Part shown: positions 23,901 to 37,300 of the stretch, in pieces
Position numbering within the stretch: position 1 is the first letter of the stretch
How the letters are laid out: each line of letters starts with the position of its first letter
NCBI GenBank assembly: GCA_022605955.1
Contig: JAKCOZ010000103.1
Span: 932,501 to 996,500 of the forward strand
Length of the DNA: 64,000 nucleotides
Direction of reading: 5' to 3'
DNA from: Rallus limicola
Taxonomy: Eukaryota > Chordata > Aves > Gruiformes > Rallidae
The notes under the pieces: model-generated
Told to the model about the DNA's origin: nothing
What the model saw: only the letters and a program-made list of their open reading frames with translations
The model's database searches: none
Made by a program: the position numbers and the translations under genes

Positions 23901-24656
23901 CTCTTCCCTAGCAGTCCTTCATAAAAAGACTGCTCAGGCTCAGAGAAGACAACATTGCTGCGGAACTTGGAAGTTCCTCCCAGTTTTGACCCTTGATCAG
24001 TCACAATCCCACCCTCTCACCTTGTCAATGAAAGAGGCAAACTGATTGTTAAGAGTCTTGATCTGCTCCTTCTCCTGGTTTTTGACTTGCTGGATCTGGG
24101 GATCAATCTCAACATGGACTGGCTGTAGGAGGGTTGTGTCAACCTGCACTGGCTGGATTCCAGGACCACCTCTACCAGGGCCCCCAAAGCCTGGCATGCC
24201 AAATCCTGGTCCACCAAAGCCACCCATTCCTCCACCACCCATTCCTCCACCGCCCATTCCAGCACCATAACCACCCATTCCTCCACCAAAGCCACCCATT
24301 CCTCCACCGCCACCCATTCCTCCAAATCCACACATTCCTCCACCTCCCATTCCTCCACCGAAGCTGCCAAATCCTCCTCCATAGCCTCCACCAAAGCCGC
24401 CCATTCTGCCCCCGTATCCTCCGCCATAGCAGCCACCCATGGAAATCCTTCCGCTGCCACCCATGTTATGGAGACTTTTGCTGCCAAAACCTCCACAACG
24501 TCCACCACCTCCAAATCCCCTGGATGTGGAGAATGAGCTATAGCTGCTCCTGCTTCTGCTGCCACCTCCTCCAAAGCCACCACCGATGGCAGAGCAAGAG
24601 CTGTAGCCCCTCCTGTTCCCGCCTCCGAAGCTCCTGCAGACAGACTGCCGAGACAT
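20556..24656 (-). CDS. Type II keratin C, glycine-rich epidermal type (nine exons, 638 aa)
   Basis: Third intact member of the A-C array. Exons on the minus strand: 24021-24656, 23167-23381, 22900-22960, 22558-22653, 22227-22391, 21914-22039, 21476-21696, 21031-21065, 20556-20917. They sum to 639 codons including TGA; all introns are GT-AG. Start ATG at 24654-24656 ([17 protein letters not shown]). The head has irregular GMGGFGG loops and two GFG/GPG stretches rather than a clean minisatellite. The rod ends at residue 507 with [15 protein letters not shown]. The tail is identical to that of B apart from one missing nine-residue unit. Exons 2, 3, 6 and 7 carry substitutions not seen in A or B (for example [11 protein letters not shown] in exon 2, and a different first half of exon 7), so C keeps sequence that A and B have homogenised between themselves. 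Confidence 0.95.
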
Positions 24657-24782
24657 GGCTGTTTCTTCCAAGCAGAGTCAACAAATTGGGAAGGTAAGAA
24701 AGATCAATGGAGTTGTGCTGGAAGGAGATGAGTGCAAAGAGAAAGGAAGTAAGTCCCTCTGACTGGAAGGCAGCAGATGCTG

Positions 24783-24791
24783 TCTTTTATC
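24783..24791 (-). promoter_or_regulatory. TATA-like box of keratin C
   Basis: GATAAAAGA on the minus strand, about 127 bases upstream of the ATG, followed outward by the same CCCAGCCCACCTCCAG flank as in A and B. Confidence 0.72.
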
Positions 24792-24934
24792 TGTTTCTGG
24801 AGGTGGGCTGGGTTTGCATGGGCGTGAAGGAGGAGACAGTTACTGTCTTCATCAGTGTGGCGTGGTTTACAGATTTTCATCTTCAATTTGCCAAACATTG
24901 ACCCTACCCAGAAACACACCCTATAATGCAGGAG

Positions 24935-27900
24935 AAAATTAAGAAAGATACCACCATGTCTACCAACTGGTAGCACTCAATGACTAAGAAGTCTTACGCT
25001 TTTGTGGTACAGTAACAGTCTCCACAGGATACACCAGCCTCTTTTTTTTTCACCTTTCATCCATTGTGGTTCTTTCCCTGCTTATGTTTATCTTCATTTT
25101 GATCTTTCACTCCAAAGCCCCATGGCAGGCAAGCGCAGGAGCTCATGCCAAGTTGTAGCATGGCTTTCACAATTCCCAAAACACACCTATGTTACACCCT
25201 TAGTCTTCTTTTTACATGGAAAATTGCCTTTGGCTTTGAGAAGTAGTTTCTCAATCTAGAGCCAGGGCTCAGCAAATTGCATTTTGATGAGGCTCCGCAC
25301 CTTTTCAATAAATAAAATCTTACCAGAAATTAGATACCAGAGCGATGGCTGGCACTGGAAATTCATTTATTGTTGGACCAAACTCCCACTGATAGAGAGC
25401 CAAGATAGTCTCAGCACCAGTAAAGAAACACTGTGAATAAGACAGATGAGAAATCCCTTTAGATTTTCTGAAGGCTACAAGACTGTGAGAAGAGCCAGAG
25501 AAGACCTCAGGAACCCAGCTGTTACAGCAGGACGTGTGGACGGACAGATGGATCTGAGAATAGACAGGGAGAAGGCGGAATGCAAAATCCTGCTGCCCAC
25601 ATAATAAACCGTGTAACTATTTAAATGCAATTAGCTAGGCAGAGGATGCTGGAGTGCTCGACTTGTTTGTAGAGACACACAGAAATGAGGAGAACAGAGG
25701 GCACAGTAACTTTCACTCAAGGAAATGCTGTTTTTCAGCTGCCTGGCTGACTTCAGTATTTATATGCAAATATATTTCTGGCAGACACACACACTCCTAA
25801 GCTGTGCTGAGCCCTCCTGCAAGAGCATGGGCAGGCATCCTTCCTAAGCTTGTCTGAAAGCAGTCACCAGATTTGAGAAAGGCAGAATCTGATGAAAATT
25901 CTCTGGGTTTGCTGCCATGCTGACTAAGGATTCACTTAGGAGTTACAATTGCAATAGTAAGACTGTGACCCATCACACCTCCCATCCCTTTGTCTGCTAA
26001 TCAAATAACAATTAGTGTCTCACTGTAAAATTACTTATTGAGAAGTTCCTTTTTTTTTAAATTTGCTTTCAACGTTTTGAAGCCACCCTGAGAAGTTCTG
26101 AAGTTCAAAAATCTTTATGGCTGCTGAGGCAGCTCCCTGTGCTGGTAGCTGTCTGGAGAGGCTCTCAGACGTTCCCAGAGTTCCCAGGCAATTAAGTGCT
26201 TCTTGAAAATCTACACTAACAACACTTGGTATCTTCAGAGGTTTTAAATGCCTCTAAAAATATCACCCAGACACCTTATTTCCAAAAGCTCCCAGCGACC
26301 CAGGCTGCAGCACAACGTGCAGCTACACGCATGTCCACTGAGAAAGATGAAACTTCTCATCCCACCTCCCTCCCCAGCACCAGCGTGGGCTCGTGAGCAT
26401 GCAGGGAGGCAGATAGGGCTAAAATATATATATATATATAAACCAACAAGTTAATATATATATATATTATATATGACAAGTTGGTTAATATATATATTAT
26501 GTATTATATGTAATGTATATATATGTGTATATATGTATTAACCAACAAGTCACTGTGAGGACAAAGGGATGGGGAGGAGGGGGGGGGTTGACTGTTATAC
26601 AGAATGGTTTATAGACAATAAATATGAGGGCTGAGGAGATCCCCTGTGGCTTGTTGGTCTTCAGCAAGACGTGTCTCCTAAATGCCACGCTTGGGACGAA
26701 GGCCTGCCCAGCCTGAGAGGTCTTAAAGCGACCATGAGCCAAAAGTCTTGACAAACATCTGATCTCTGGTGACAAAGGCAAGAGCCGTGTCTCTCGACAG
26801 CCCTTCCCATCTGGGCGAGAGGCAAACTGCAGGCAGGGCATGGCACCACCATCCCCAGGGACCTGGGCTGCAAACACACTCCACTTCTGCTTTATCAGTC
26901 AAACACATTCCACTGACGCCTGCCACACCGCAGGGTTCAGGAAGGTGCCCTGGGCTGAGGGCTGCTGCAGGTACCATCACGTACACGCACATGCGCAGAC
27001 ACGGGCACAGTAATGGTGCCTCCCCTGGCCTCCCTCTGCAGTACCAGACACGTCGCTGTGTTTTTCAGGGGGTGGAGGGATTGTTGGGTTGGGTTTTTTC
27101 CCTTTTCATACTTTTTCTGTGTGTGGGATGAGGAGATCTGAACCCTGTCTCGTTCCCAGCCGCGCCGGGAGCAGATGTGTCCAGTCAGCACAACGCTGGT
27201 TGAGTCACTGCCACGTCCCCAGCCAAGTTTAGGAAATCCAGCTGGGATTTGGATATCAGCATCATCACCGGGTTCAAATGCAACAGGCAGCTTTAGACAG
27301 CAGGGCTCTCAGACAACATCCTCGTACCAAAGCTCCAATGAAGGAATTTTTGCCTTTAAATGTCCCTCCCAACCCAAATTGTTTCCCATGAAAGTAAACA
27401 GACAGAAATACAGGAAGAGCTGCTCAGATCTTGAGTTTTTTGGGGGAAAGGCTGAATTTCAGCAGTCAATCAACATGCACTGAACTTGGGATAAGTCTTC
27501 AGCCACAAAAAAGGGGAATTTTGGGGGGTAAAGCAGAGTAAAGCATTTAATTCCTACACTTCCCATAAAAAAACTTGACATCTAAGTGTTTCAGCTGTGC
27601 TTTTAAAATGTGGGAGAAAGCGTGAAGAAATAAAGCCAAGTCTGTTTCAAGCCATGAGAAGTATTTTGGCTCCTCCAACAAAAGGCAGAGGTAACGTCAC
27701 ATCTGGGTCCAGCCCCGGAGAATTTTCCCCTAATTGCTGGTGCATCACAGGAACAAAAGGCTTGTTGGTGTCTGTTTGTTTTAGCTACGGCATTTGTACA
27801 CATCTAGAAACCTTTTTGTCTCTTCCTTGAGCTGCCCTGATGTCAGGAGTCATTTGCTGGAGGCAAGTTTACACAGAGGCAGTTAAATTGGGGTGACTCT

Positions 27901-29130
27901 GAGGGAAGTTGATGTCTTCTCATTCAACGCCATCTCAGAGCCCTTTACAACTCACTGGAATATTTAACCATTGCCCAAAACATCTCCCCATCCAAGTAGT
28001 TACACACCTTTGCTGGCAGCGTTGTGACATTCCACAGTCACTGGTTTAATGTCTCCAGCATTTACAAACAGGGAGCAGGGCCTGGGATCAGTGAAATGAC
28101 TCATCCAGGTCGGAGAGCAAGTCTGCGGTTGACCAGGGATGTGATTCAAGGTCTCCTCAGCAGGAGGTCAAACCACACTGGGAGTTTTTGGCTCTAAATT
28201 TACAGGTCATCAAAAATATTCTGCTTTTGTGGAGAGGTTTCAGCTTGGCAGCACGTTGAGGTCTTGCTCTTCCCGTGGTCTCAGTTACCTTTGCAGGTGG
28301 CTTAAAAGCAACCTGTGGGTCCTTGGCCAGTCCAGACCAGTAAAAGCTGCAGGGGTGACTCCATCGTCATGGATCCTGAAGAATTATCTGGGGGGTGATG
28401 GTCACCCTTCCCTCTTCCAGAACATCCCTTATAGGATGCTCCAGCAGCACTTCAGGCTGCCCAACGTCCTTGGTGTGACAGCACCAGACGTGGGGACCAC
28501 AGCCTTGGGACCACCTTGGAGGACAAGGAAGCACAGGGGAGGCCAGTGGTGTGCTTGGAGGCAGTGGTCAGTCAGAGGTGGGCTACCTAGGGATACCATG
28601 AACTGGCCAACATAAGCAAGGAAAGGACTTGGGAAGAGGAAGGGGAAGGGAACAGTCCCCTAACATCAGAGGCCAAAAGTCTGCTCTGCTCCAAGGGGAC
28701 CAACTGCCTCTGCCACCCCGGGATACCCAGCCAAGGGACAGAGAAGAAGAGCACCAAAGTTCAACCCAGCTTCCTCCTGCCACCCTGTCACACTGGTGTT
28801 CCCACAGAACTCATCCAAGAAAACCCCATGTGAGCCACAGGCTCAGCCAGCTCAGACCCTGACCCAACATCACCACCCCAGCAGCCTCACCCCTGCCAGG
28901 CCCCCTTCACCCTCCTGCCAAACTCCCAAACTCCCCAATATACTTTTTTGAGTGAGGGGTGAGGACAGGAGACCTGGGGACCAGCGACCTGTTGGCCTTG
29001 GTCCCCTTAAATCAAACTTCAAAGGGCAAGAAAAAGTCACGTAGCTCTTCCTGGCCTCAGCAAAAGAGGAGTCTTGTTGCAACATGAAACTCCTTGGTCA
29101 GAGAGAAAACCACACAAGCTTACTGCCTCT
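24935..29130. other. Gene-poor interval between keratin C and the KRT4-like gene
   Basis: About 4.2 kb in which I recognise no exon, RNA gene or transposon apart from the TA-rich repeat at 26420. A minus-strand AATAAA at 25366-25371 in an ATTCATTTATTG setting looks faintly like the 3' ends of A-C, but no keratin exon lies upstream of it. Confidence 0.45.
26420..26540. repeat. TA-rich microsatellite with interleaved AACCAACAAGT / ACAAGTTGGTT pieces
   Basis: Runs of (TA)n are broken by three copies of an ACCAACAAGT-type segment, the middle one inverted (CAAGTTGGTTAA). The array could extrude as a cruciform. No coding content. Confidence 0.8.
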
Positions 29131-29134
29131 AGTG

Positions 29135-29140
29135 TTTATT
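29135..29140 (-). terminator. Poly(A) signal of the KRT4-like gene
   Basis: AATAAA on the minus strand, about 720 bases past the TAG stop codon at 29858-29860. Confidence 0.7.
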
Positions 29141-29857
29141 ATGGGATGCCACATGCCAAAGGAGAAAGGCTTAAGGAAACAAGCACGACGGTTCCCATGA
29201 TCACAAAGAAAAGGTAAACCCTGAGCAAAGCTAAACATTTTACAACAGCTTGTAAAGAGCACGGGGTGGGGGGGAACTGCCAGCATCTGGCTTAAGAAAA
29301 ACAAGGCAAAACACAACCAAACTGCAACAGGGTAAGAAGCATCTTCAGCTGGGACGAGCCACCGTTGGGAAACTCTTGTTTTGGAGTTCGAGCCCTGGCT
29401 GGTGAGTTGCACCAATTAAAATTGCACCATGTCTGGATCCAGCACAAGATCTTGAAGGAAGAAAAGCCTTTCTGCAGACTTCACAGGACATGAGTCCTCT
29501 GAGCAGCACGGGGACCAGCATCGCTGGCAGGATGCCCCTCACTCCCACCATGCTGCTTTATAGTTCTATCCCAGATGTGTCCAGGGATTTCCAGGGCATG
29601 GGCAGGTCCTGCTTCCAAACAAGTCCCAGCACCCTGATGGTCAGCAGCTTTGCAGTGTCTTGAGGGGAGCACTGGGGAAGCAAGCTGTCCTCAAACAGTT
29701 GGGATCTCAGTTATTCTGGGCAGTTTCTGAAGGATGGTGGAAACTTAAAATGAAAAACATGGTTGCCCCCTTGGCAAGGAAAGGGTGGTGGTGGCCGTCA
29801 TGGTATTTGCTTCCTTTCTCCTTTGGATGCTGGGGAGGGGGGAGATCTCTCACTTTC

Positions 29858-32800
29858 CTAGGCCCTCCGGCTGACAGATGTAGAGCTGGTGGTCTTCTTC
29901 AGGATGGTGCCAGAACCCACCACCACTGAGTTAGACCCTCCGCCCCCAGAGCAGAATCCACCCCCAGCCCCGAATCCTCCCCCAGACCCAAATCCACCCC
30001 CTCCTAGGCTGTAGCAGAGGCCAGCACCGCCTGTGTTACAGCTGCCCCTCCCACTTCCAGCACCAAATCCAATTCCTCCTCCTCCTCCAAGGCACAGTCC
30101 ACCACCGTATCCACCCACGCCGCCGCCGTATCCTCCTCCTGCAGAGCTGCTGCCACCTCCCACCACAGCTGCAGAGAAGAACAGAAGGCACAAGGTTACT
30201 TCTGATGTCAACACAAAGCTCTGTAGCATCAATCCCAGCCCAGCCTGCTCCCTCAGGAGCAGGAAATGGTACTTACAGATGCTCACGGCGCTCTGACACT
30301 CTCCAGACATCCTGCAAGGAAAAGAGACAGACCATCAGCTGCAGCCAGAGCATCCAGACTGGTCCAGCTCCATGAAGCCAGGCTTGATCCATCAGACGAT
30401 AAATAACGACTGTAGGATCATAGTCCACAGCTGATGGAACACCACTGATGTTTTACTAGTGTGATGTGCCACCTTCTTCCCACTGATTTTTCAGATTCAG
30501 CCAAGCTCCTCCTCTATCCTCACCCACCTGCACTCCTCTCCCTCCAGCAGCTTCCTGTAGGTTGCAATCTCAACATCCAGGGCCAGCTTGACGTTCATGA
30601 GCTCCTGGTAGTCGCGGAGCTGCCGGGCCAGGTCACCCTTGGCCTTCTGCAGGGCTGACTCCAGCTCAGTCAGCTTGGCCCTGGCATCCTTAACGGCCAT
30701 CTCCCCACGCTCCTCAGCATCCGCAATGGAGCTCTGCAGAGTTTCACACTGGAGGACAAGATGTGGATGTGATGAGGGAGGCAGGGGCAGCCAGTTGGAC
30801 ATGAAGCCATGATCCCAGATCACTTGGGCTCAGCTATGCACAAATACAGCAGGTTCCCTCCCACAGACAATGACTGTTACCACACTGTTTGCTTTTAGGG
30901 AAGCTCTGAAGGGCATTACCAAGAGCACACACCCATTTCTCAAAACAATGCTACCCCTACCTGTTTCTTCACGCTCTCGATCTCAGCCCGTATCCTCTGG
31001 ATCATGCGGTTCATCTCAGAGATCTCAGCCTTTGTGTCCTTAAGACTGTCCCCGTGTTTGCCAGCAGTAATCTGCAGCTCTTCATACTGGTGGGCAGAAG
31101 TAGGAGGAGCACATTAAGACCACCACGAGTGGTTCCTCACCACGACTCTCCATACCACCCCATGCGAACACATGTTTGCTGGCTCCGGTCTGGCTGGATC
31201 AGCACCAGCAGTATCCCAGGTCTCAGCATAGTTACCACCAGTAACTCTTCCACCTCCACACCTATCCATGATCACAAGCAAGGTGTGGAGCACTCACCTT
31301 GCCCCGGTACCAAGACTCAGCCTCCACTCGGCTCCTGTTGGCGATCTCCTCGTACTGAGCTTTGACCTCTGCGATGATGCTGTCCAGGTCCAGGATGCGG
31401 TTGTTGTCCATGGACAGGACCACAGAGGTGTCGGAAACTGTCTTCTGCATCTGAGACAGCTCCTGTAATTCACACCAGATGTGGCTTTAGCCCTGCCATC
31501 ACGTCCTCACAGTGTCACAACCCTTCTCCATCCCAGCATCCCCTTCCAGAGAGCAGCTGGACCACTTACCGCTTCATAGAGATACTTCAAGAAGTTGATT
31601 TCATCTGCCAGAGAATCTAATTTTGCCTGAAGCTCCACTTTGTTCATATAGACTGCATCCACATCCTGGGGGAGAAACAGGAACTGAAAACCTCCCTCCC
31701 AACGCACAGCTCTACACCTAACATTCCACCCTGAGCCCTTCAGTGCTCCATTTCCCATGGCACATCCATCTGGGGTCCTGCTTTACACCTGACACTAATG
31801 ATTCAGCAGCGATGGGAATAAGAAGTCCTCTGAACCAAGATGTGTCTTCATATTCCAAAAAGAAAAGTGCTTTTACCTTTTTGAGGAGCACAAAGTCGTT
31901 CTCTGCAGCTGTCCTTTTGTTTATTTCCTCTTCATACCTGTTGATTAGAATGAGGGAGATTGAATCTCTCTGCTTATTTTGGCTCCAGCTGCTGCTGGCA
32001 ACTAGAGGCTGTTGGCCTCAGACTAATGAACGCAGCAAAAATAGAGCTGCCACGAGCAAGATTTATGGACAAGGAACAGCACTTAATCCTTTGAGATGAG
32101 TCCTGGCTCCTGCTGTGGAGCTGAAGAAAGCCTGCAAAGAGGTCCTATCTCAGCCTAAATTGAGTCCCGGTGGCTGTGGCCACTCCAACTCCTCCTACAA
32201 GACCCAAGGACCTTCAACAGGGGCCATTTCTGACTGCTCACTGCTGCAGAGCATTGACTGCTGGAGGTGATCCCCAAAACAAAGTCAATTTTCAACCTGC
32301 AACCCCAGCCCAGCGCGGGATCTGCTTGATCCCAGTGAGCCCCAGAGCAGCTTTCCCACCAATTTCTCTAAGTCCTTCAGTGGAAGCATTTCTCCAGGCT
32401 TGGTTCTTCTCAGACTGGGAAAATTAATCTAACAAATTATAGCAGGAAAATAAACCTTTTTTTCTTCCCCCCCCCAAATCATCTTTGCAAAGAAGCCCTT
32501 AAGCTTCCAGTCGTGAAGGATATTGTGAGAAGGAATCCATGAGGAAATCCATGAGGAAATTATAGTAGGGTTTAGCAACTGATCTAATGAGTTCATTAAA
32601 TCACAATGTCACGGATTCTTAAGTGAGGAATACAAACAGAAGAGGATCCTGCTTCAGTGAGAAGTGCAGCTCAGATGAGACATATTGAGAAACGCCTTGA
32701 AAATCAGCGCCTGTTGTCAAAGTCCCACTGATGAAAACTTCCCCCAAACCTTCCACATTCTCTGATTGTTGGGATATTGCAATTTGTTACAATTACTTGA

Positions 32801-34222
32801 ATTTTCTGGCTGTTCAAAGCGAGCTTTTAATCTCTACCTTTTTCACCACCAGACAGCCCAACCCTGACCACACCGAGAACAACGTACTTGGTCTTGAAGT
32901 CTTCCACCATATCTTGGAAGCTCTTCAGCTCTGACTGCAGCTGATTCTTCTCACTGGAGAGGTTGTCCAGCTGCTTCCTCAGCCCACTGATGTAGGTTTC
33001 ATACAAGGGGTCCAGGTTCCTGCCACCCGTCCCCGTGCCCCCCTGCTCCTGCAGGAGTTTCCACTTGGTCTCCAGGACTCGGTTCTGCTGCTCTAGGAAC
33101 CGGACCTAAACGATGGCAGGAGTGGGTAAAAAGAGACTCAGACCATTACCAAAAGCTTCTTTCCATTGATTTTTTTCTCTACCTTTTCCATATTTTTTTT
33201 CACACTGAGTTTAACCTTCCTGTCTGTCCTCATCCCCAGTGAGCCACAACTCCCACCATGGTGGGGCCACAGCTCTGGGGTCACCTTCCCCTGCCAATCT
33301 CACAGCCTCTAAACAGGAGAAACATGGTGAAATTCTTAAAGCACCCAAAGTCCTTCAGCCCACGGATGGACAGAGGCTGTCAGCAGAGGCTCCTCTGAGG
33401 ATGCTCTGCATGTAGGTACATGGTCCTACAGTTTAGTACCAGGACCATGGTCTAAAGGACCAAGGTTCCTGTTCCTGGGTTTCTCCATAACTTTGGGAAA
33501 GTCATTTCTCCACCACCACCTCTCTGTCTGCAGGGGTTCTTTGGGGTGCTCTGGGTAAGGCCTGGGTCTCTGGGTATTATTGGATGGGCATCTCCCAGTA
33601 GCTGTAACCAGCGTGACCCACAGTGAGCTCAACCCTCCACCGCCCAGCCCTGGGCTGAAGCTGCTCTCACCTTGTCGATGAAGGAGGCAAATTTGTTGTT
33701 CAGCTGCTTTATCTCCTCCCGCTCCTGTGTTCGCACCTTCTGGATCTCAGGGTCGATTTCAAGGTTGAGAGGGGCCAGCAGGCTCTGGTTGATAGTCACC
33801 TCCCTGATGCCACCCGGCGGGCAAGGGGGAAAGCCTTGTCCTCCCATCCCACCATCAAATCCCCCACCAAAGCCACCAAAACCACCACCAAAGCCACCAC
33901 CAAGGCCTCCACCAAAGGCACCTCCGGCCCCACCACCATAGCTGCCACCAAATCCTGCCCCAGCACCGTAGCCATAGCCAAAGCCTCCTTGGCCACTGGC
34001 CCCAAAACCTCTGCAGACACCACCACCTCCACCAAATCCTCCCAGAGAGGTGCTTTTACTCCCTCCCAAGCAATAGAGGCTCCTGCTGCTGAAGCCACCA
34101 GCGTTGCCAGGTCCCCTGCATCCTCCACGGGAGACAGAGCTGAACGTGACCTTGTTCCTCCCTCCAAAACAAGCGGAGCTGGAGCTGAATCCCTTGCCGA
34201 GGCCACAGGACTGGCGAGACAT
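29858..34222 (-). CDS. KRT4: KRT4-like type II keratin D (nine exons, 594 aa)
   Basis: Type II keratin distinct from the A-C group. Exons on the minus strand: 33671-34222, 32888-33105, 31877-31937, 31570-31665, 31298-31462, 30961-31086, 30528-30748, 30277-30311, 29858-30168. They sum to 595 codons including TAG. Start ATG at 34220-34222 ([11 protein letters not shown]). The Gly/Tyr head ends in [19 protein letters not shown], a typical H1 segment. Initiation motif [12 protein letters not shown]; termination [15 protein letters not shown] (canonical EIAT, unlike A-C). Exon 8 reads [11 protein letters not shown], which is as I remember human KRT4, and the H1 region also fits KRT4/KRT79. The tail ends [11 protein letters not shown]. 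Human KRT4 and KRT79 also lie near KRT8, which fits the position here. The KRT4 symbol is my best match; KRT79 or a sauropsid co-orthologue of both remains possible. Confidence 0.9.
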
Positions 34223-34339
34223 CGTGGTGGGTCCTCAACAGTCAACCCCTGAAGAGAGAAGAGCCAGGCGGTGCAGTGCACAGGAGGAGGTTTGGAGGCA
34301 AGAGGAGGTGAGTCCTGTGGGTGCAGTGGCTGTGTGCCC

Positions 34340-34348
34340 CTTTTTATG
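34340..34348 (-). promoter_or_regulatory. TATA-like box of the KRT4-like gene
   Basis: CATAAAAAG on the minus strand, about 120 bases upstream of the ATG, the same spacing as in A-C, although the flanking promoter sequence is unrelated to theirs. Confidence 0.65.
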
Positions 34349-34399
34349 TGCTCAGGGAGTTGGATGGGTGACAGGGGAGTGGAGATGTCTCTTTCTTTC

Positions 34400-37300
34400 A
34401 TTTTTTTTTGCTATTATTCTATTCATTGTTTTAGGGCTTGGAAGGGTGCCCTCCTCTCTGTGCCACCACCATGACCTGCCTCAAAACACTCCCTCGAGAG
34501 CTAAGAAAAACAAAGCCATTGTTGGTGTTGGAAGCCCAACTCCAAGTCAAATTCTCTCAGCTGCAGCTGTCAACTCGTCACGGGCCTTCCTGAGCCTCTT
34601 ACAGTGAAGACAAAGCCCTGCAAATGCCTTGACATATCACACCCTCAAGGGAGACCCTTGTTTTAGCTAAATTACTCATTTTGAGCCCGATGGCAGGTGC
34701 TTGGTTCACTGAATTCCAACAAAAAGGCGGTTTCTCAATCACACCCTCAGATGCACCCCAGCTCAACCTCCTGCTCATAGGAGGTTTGACTTGGGTTGCC
34801 CAAAACTGTTTCACAACCAGAGAACATGAGTCCTTGGCAAGGCTCTAACGTTCGTTTTATGTCTTAGAAACCTTTTAAGAAAGTTTTGGAGCCACTTCGG
34901 ATCCCTCTGACCAGTGCACTGAGCCTGGAGGGATGGGGAGGGGTCTACAGGTAGCAAGGTACCCACCCCTCGCCGCACCTCACCAGAGTGGTGGTGACAT
35001 CACCAGCCCACGGAGCTCTGCTCCACGCTGTGTCAGCAAGTCCCCATCCCTCCCGGGCTGGAAACCTTCAGGAGTTGCCGGGTTGTTTCCCCAGCATCCT
35101 TGCAGGGTCTCCAGCCAGGAGCCCCCTCCTCAGCACGTGGCACTTGGCCGCTCCAGCAGTAACCCATCGGCGAACTCGCCTTCTTTTAAAAAAACAGGAT
35201 GTACAGCTTAATTGCTGAGCCATTTTTAATTTATATTTCAATGAGCAGAGGTGTCTGGAGATGCCGTCCGACCCAGGAGCCGCATTCATCCCGCCGTTAC
35301 AAAGAAATAAAAAGCTGTAAAACTTCCCCCCTCAAACCACAAGCTGCATCCGAAGCTGGGGCAATAAAACCAGCCCTGTAATTAGCCCTTTTATTGGAGA
35401 CACTCATGGGAGAGGTTGGGGGAACGAGTTTGAGCTCTGAGCCTGTTCACCCTTCGCTTTCTTTTGAGGGGGCAGACATGCAAATCTGGGTCTGGGTGCA
35501 GGAAGGGAGAACTTCTCCTCCTGAACCTCATGGGGCATTGGTGGAACTGGAAGATGTTCAGCCCCAGGGCGATTTGCATTGCAGGGAACAGGGAAACTCA
35601 CGCTCTCCCTTTGGCAACAAGCACCCCGCACACCCCGGTGTGTTCCCCCCAAACCCAGGAAAACCTCTCCCACCCTGGGGCTCTGGGAGCCCCAGTGTTC
35701 CAGCTCGCAGTGAGGACGTGATGGGTGTGAGAAGGGAAGTGGCTTGAACCCAGGTCTGGCTGGGGGAAAGGAGGTGGCAGCTGCATCTCCCCAACCTTAC
35801 GCAACCGGCAGAGAAACTGAATGAACCTGTTTGAGCCCAGGCACAGAGCGTAGCTGCTGGGAGTTCCCAGGGTGGCTCCACCACCCGCTCCTGGCATGGC
35901 TCCTGGCTCACTGCTGGCCAAGGCGCTTGCCCAAGCAGCCAGCTGTTGGGATGAAGCACCCTGCTACACCCGTGAAGTCCTGCCCCACCATGGTGGGGTG
36001 GGAAAACCGTGGTGGGACACTAGGGCTGCCTCCCAAATCCATCCTGCATTCCAAAGCTGAGCATCTCAGATGTTCCAGGGCTTGCTGGGATGGGTAATGC
36101 ACCAGGAGCAAAGCACTGGTGACAGTGGCGTCTACTGGGGACTCAACGTTGGTCACCATCACCCACCCAGCAGCAGGATGGAGCGAGCCAGTAGCGAAGT
36201 TTTGGGATGAGTATCCTGGGGTGGGAAGCATGCCATGGAGATGACCTTCCTCCCAAAGCCATGGGGTGGGGAGTGGAAACAGAGCCCATGGGACAACCTG
36301 GCCCCACTTTAATTGCTGGCACCTCCTCTCCTGCCTCCCCCACAGCAGGCTGGGAGGGGAAATCAAATTCCAACAGCTCCTTGCAAGAGCTGTGACAGCA
36401 GCAAAGCTGACGTAGCATACAGCAGAGATCAGACATTGCCAAACACAGGAGGCACAAACCTTCCTTGTAGCTCAGGCTCCTCTCCTGCACCAGAGATCCA
36501 GATGAAATCTCCATACCAGTTTACTGGTGGGTTTAAGTCCACATGACTCCATCACTAAGGACCTGGACACCCCACTGACCAGGTCCAGGAGCTCATCAGT
36601 GTGGATCCCCATTGCTCCCCAGCAATTCCCACATCCACGTCCACCTTCCAAGGGGTGTCTTCCTTTCCCTAAAGACAGCGGACAAACCCCCAGACTTAGG
36701 CACACGCCCAGGAACTTTGCTGGGCCAGGCTTGGGTGAGATGCTGGGAAGAGAAAATAGGATCTTCCCATGGAAAGATATAAATAACCAACTTCTCTGCG
36801 TCCTAACCCTAGCCCAGAGGTGAAACCTGATCCCAAGAGGTTTTGCAGCTCCTCCAACACCCATGGCTGCATTTCTTTAATGAGCTTCAGAGACTTGCTC
36901 TGGGCTTGGCCAGGCCACAGCAGGGAAGTGGGGAGCCTGCTCATCTGCAGAGGTGCAGCCTGAGCATCCCCCAGCTGTAGGACAGGGACACGCAGAGGTT
37001 CATCTCCCACAACTCATCCCTCATCTGCTGGCATGACACAAGGGTCACCAGGATCAGCAGAGGAGCCGGCACGTTCCCTGCACTTCAGCAGGAGGTGAAT
37101 TGTGGCAGGATGTGACCCTTCCCTGCCCCAGACTGGGACTGATCCTGCCAAGAGCTGATGGTGCTCAACATCTCCTACTAGGACCACAGGAATCACAATA
37201 TTGGAAGCAGCACAGATCTTGGCTGCAGCACCAGGTTATACTGGGAGTATTTCAGAGCCAGGAGAGCTTCTCAAAGCCATCGATGGGCGTCAAAGCCCAT

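Noticed and set aside
25366..25371. Minus-strand AATAAA resembling the 3' ends of keratins A-C
   Set aside because: No keratin exon lies upstream on the minus strand between here and the KRT4-like gene, so no gene can be attached to it.
29375..29400. TTCGAGCCCTGG-like string resembling a tRNA T-loop (B box)
   Set aside because: No matching A box, anticodon arm or acceptor stem could be placed around it.
35391..36546. Several overlapping open frames at 35.4-36.5 kb on both strands
   Set aside because: None shows a domain, splice logic or similarity to keratins; they are explained by moderate GC content and lack of stops.
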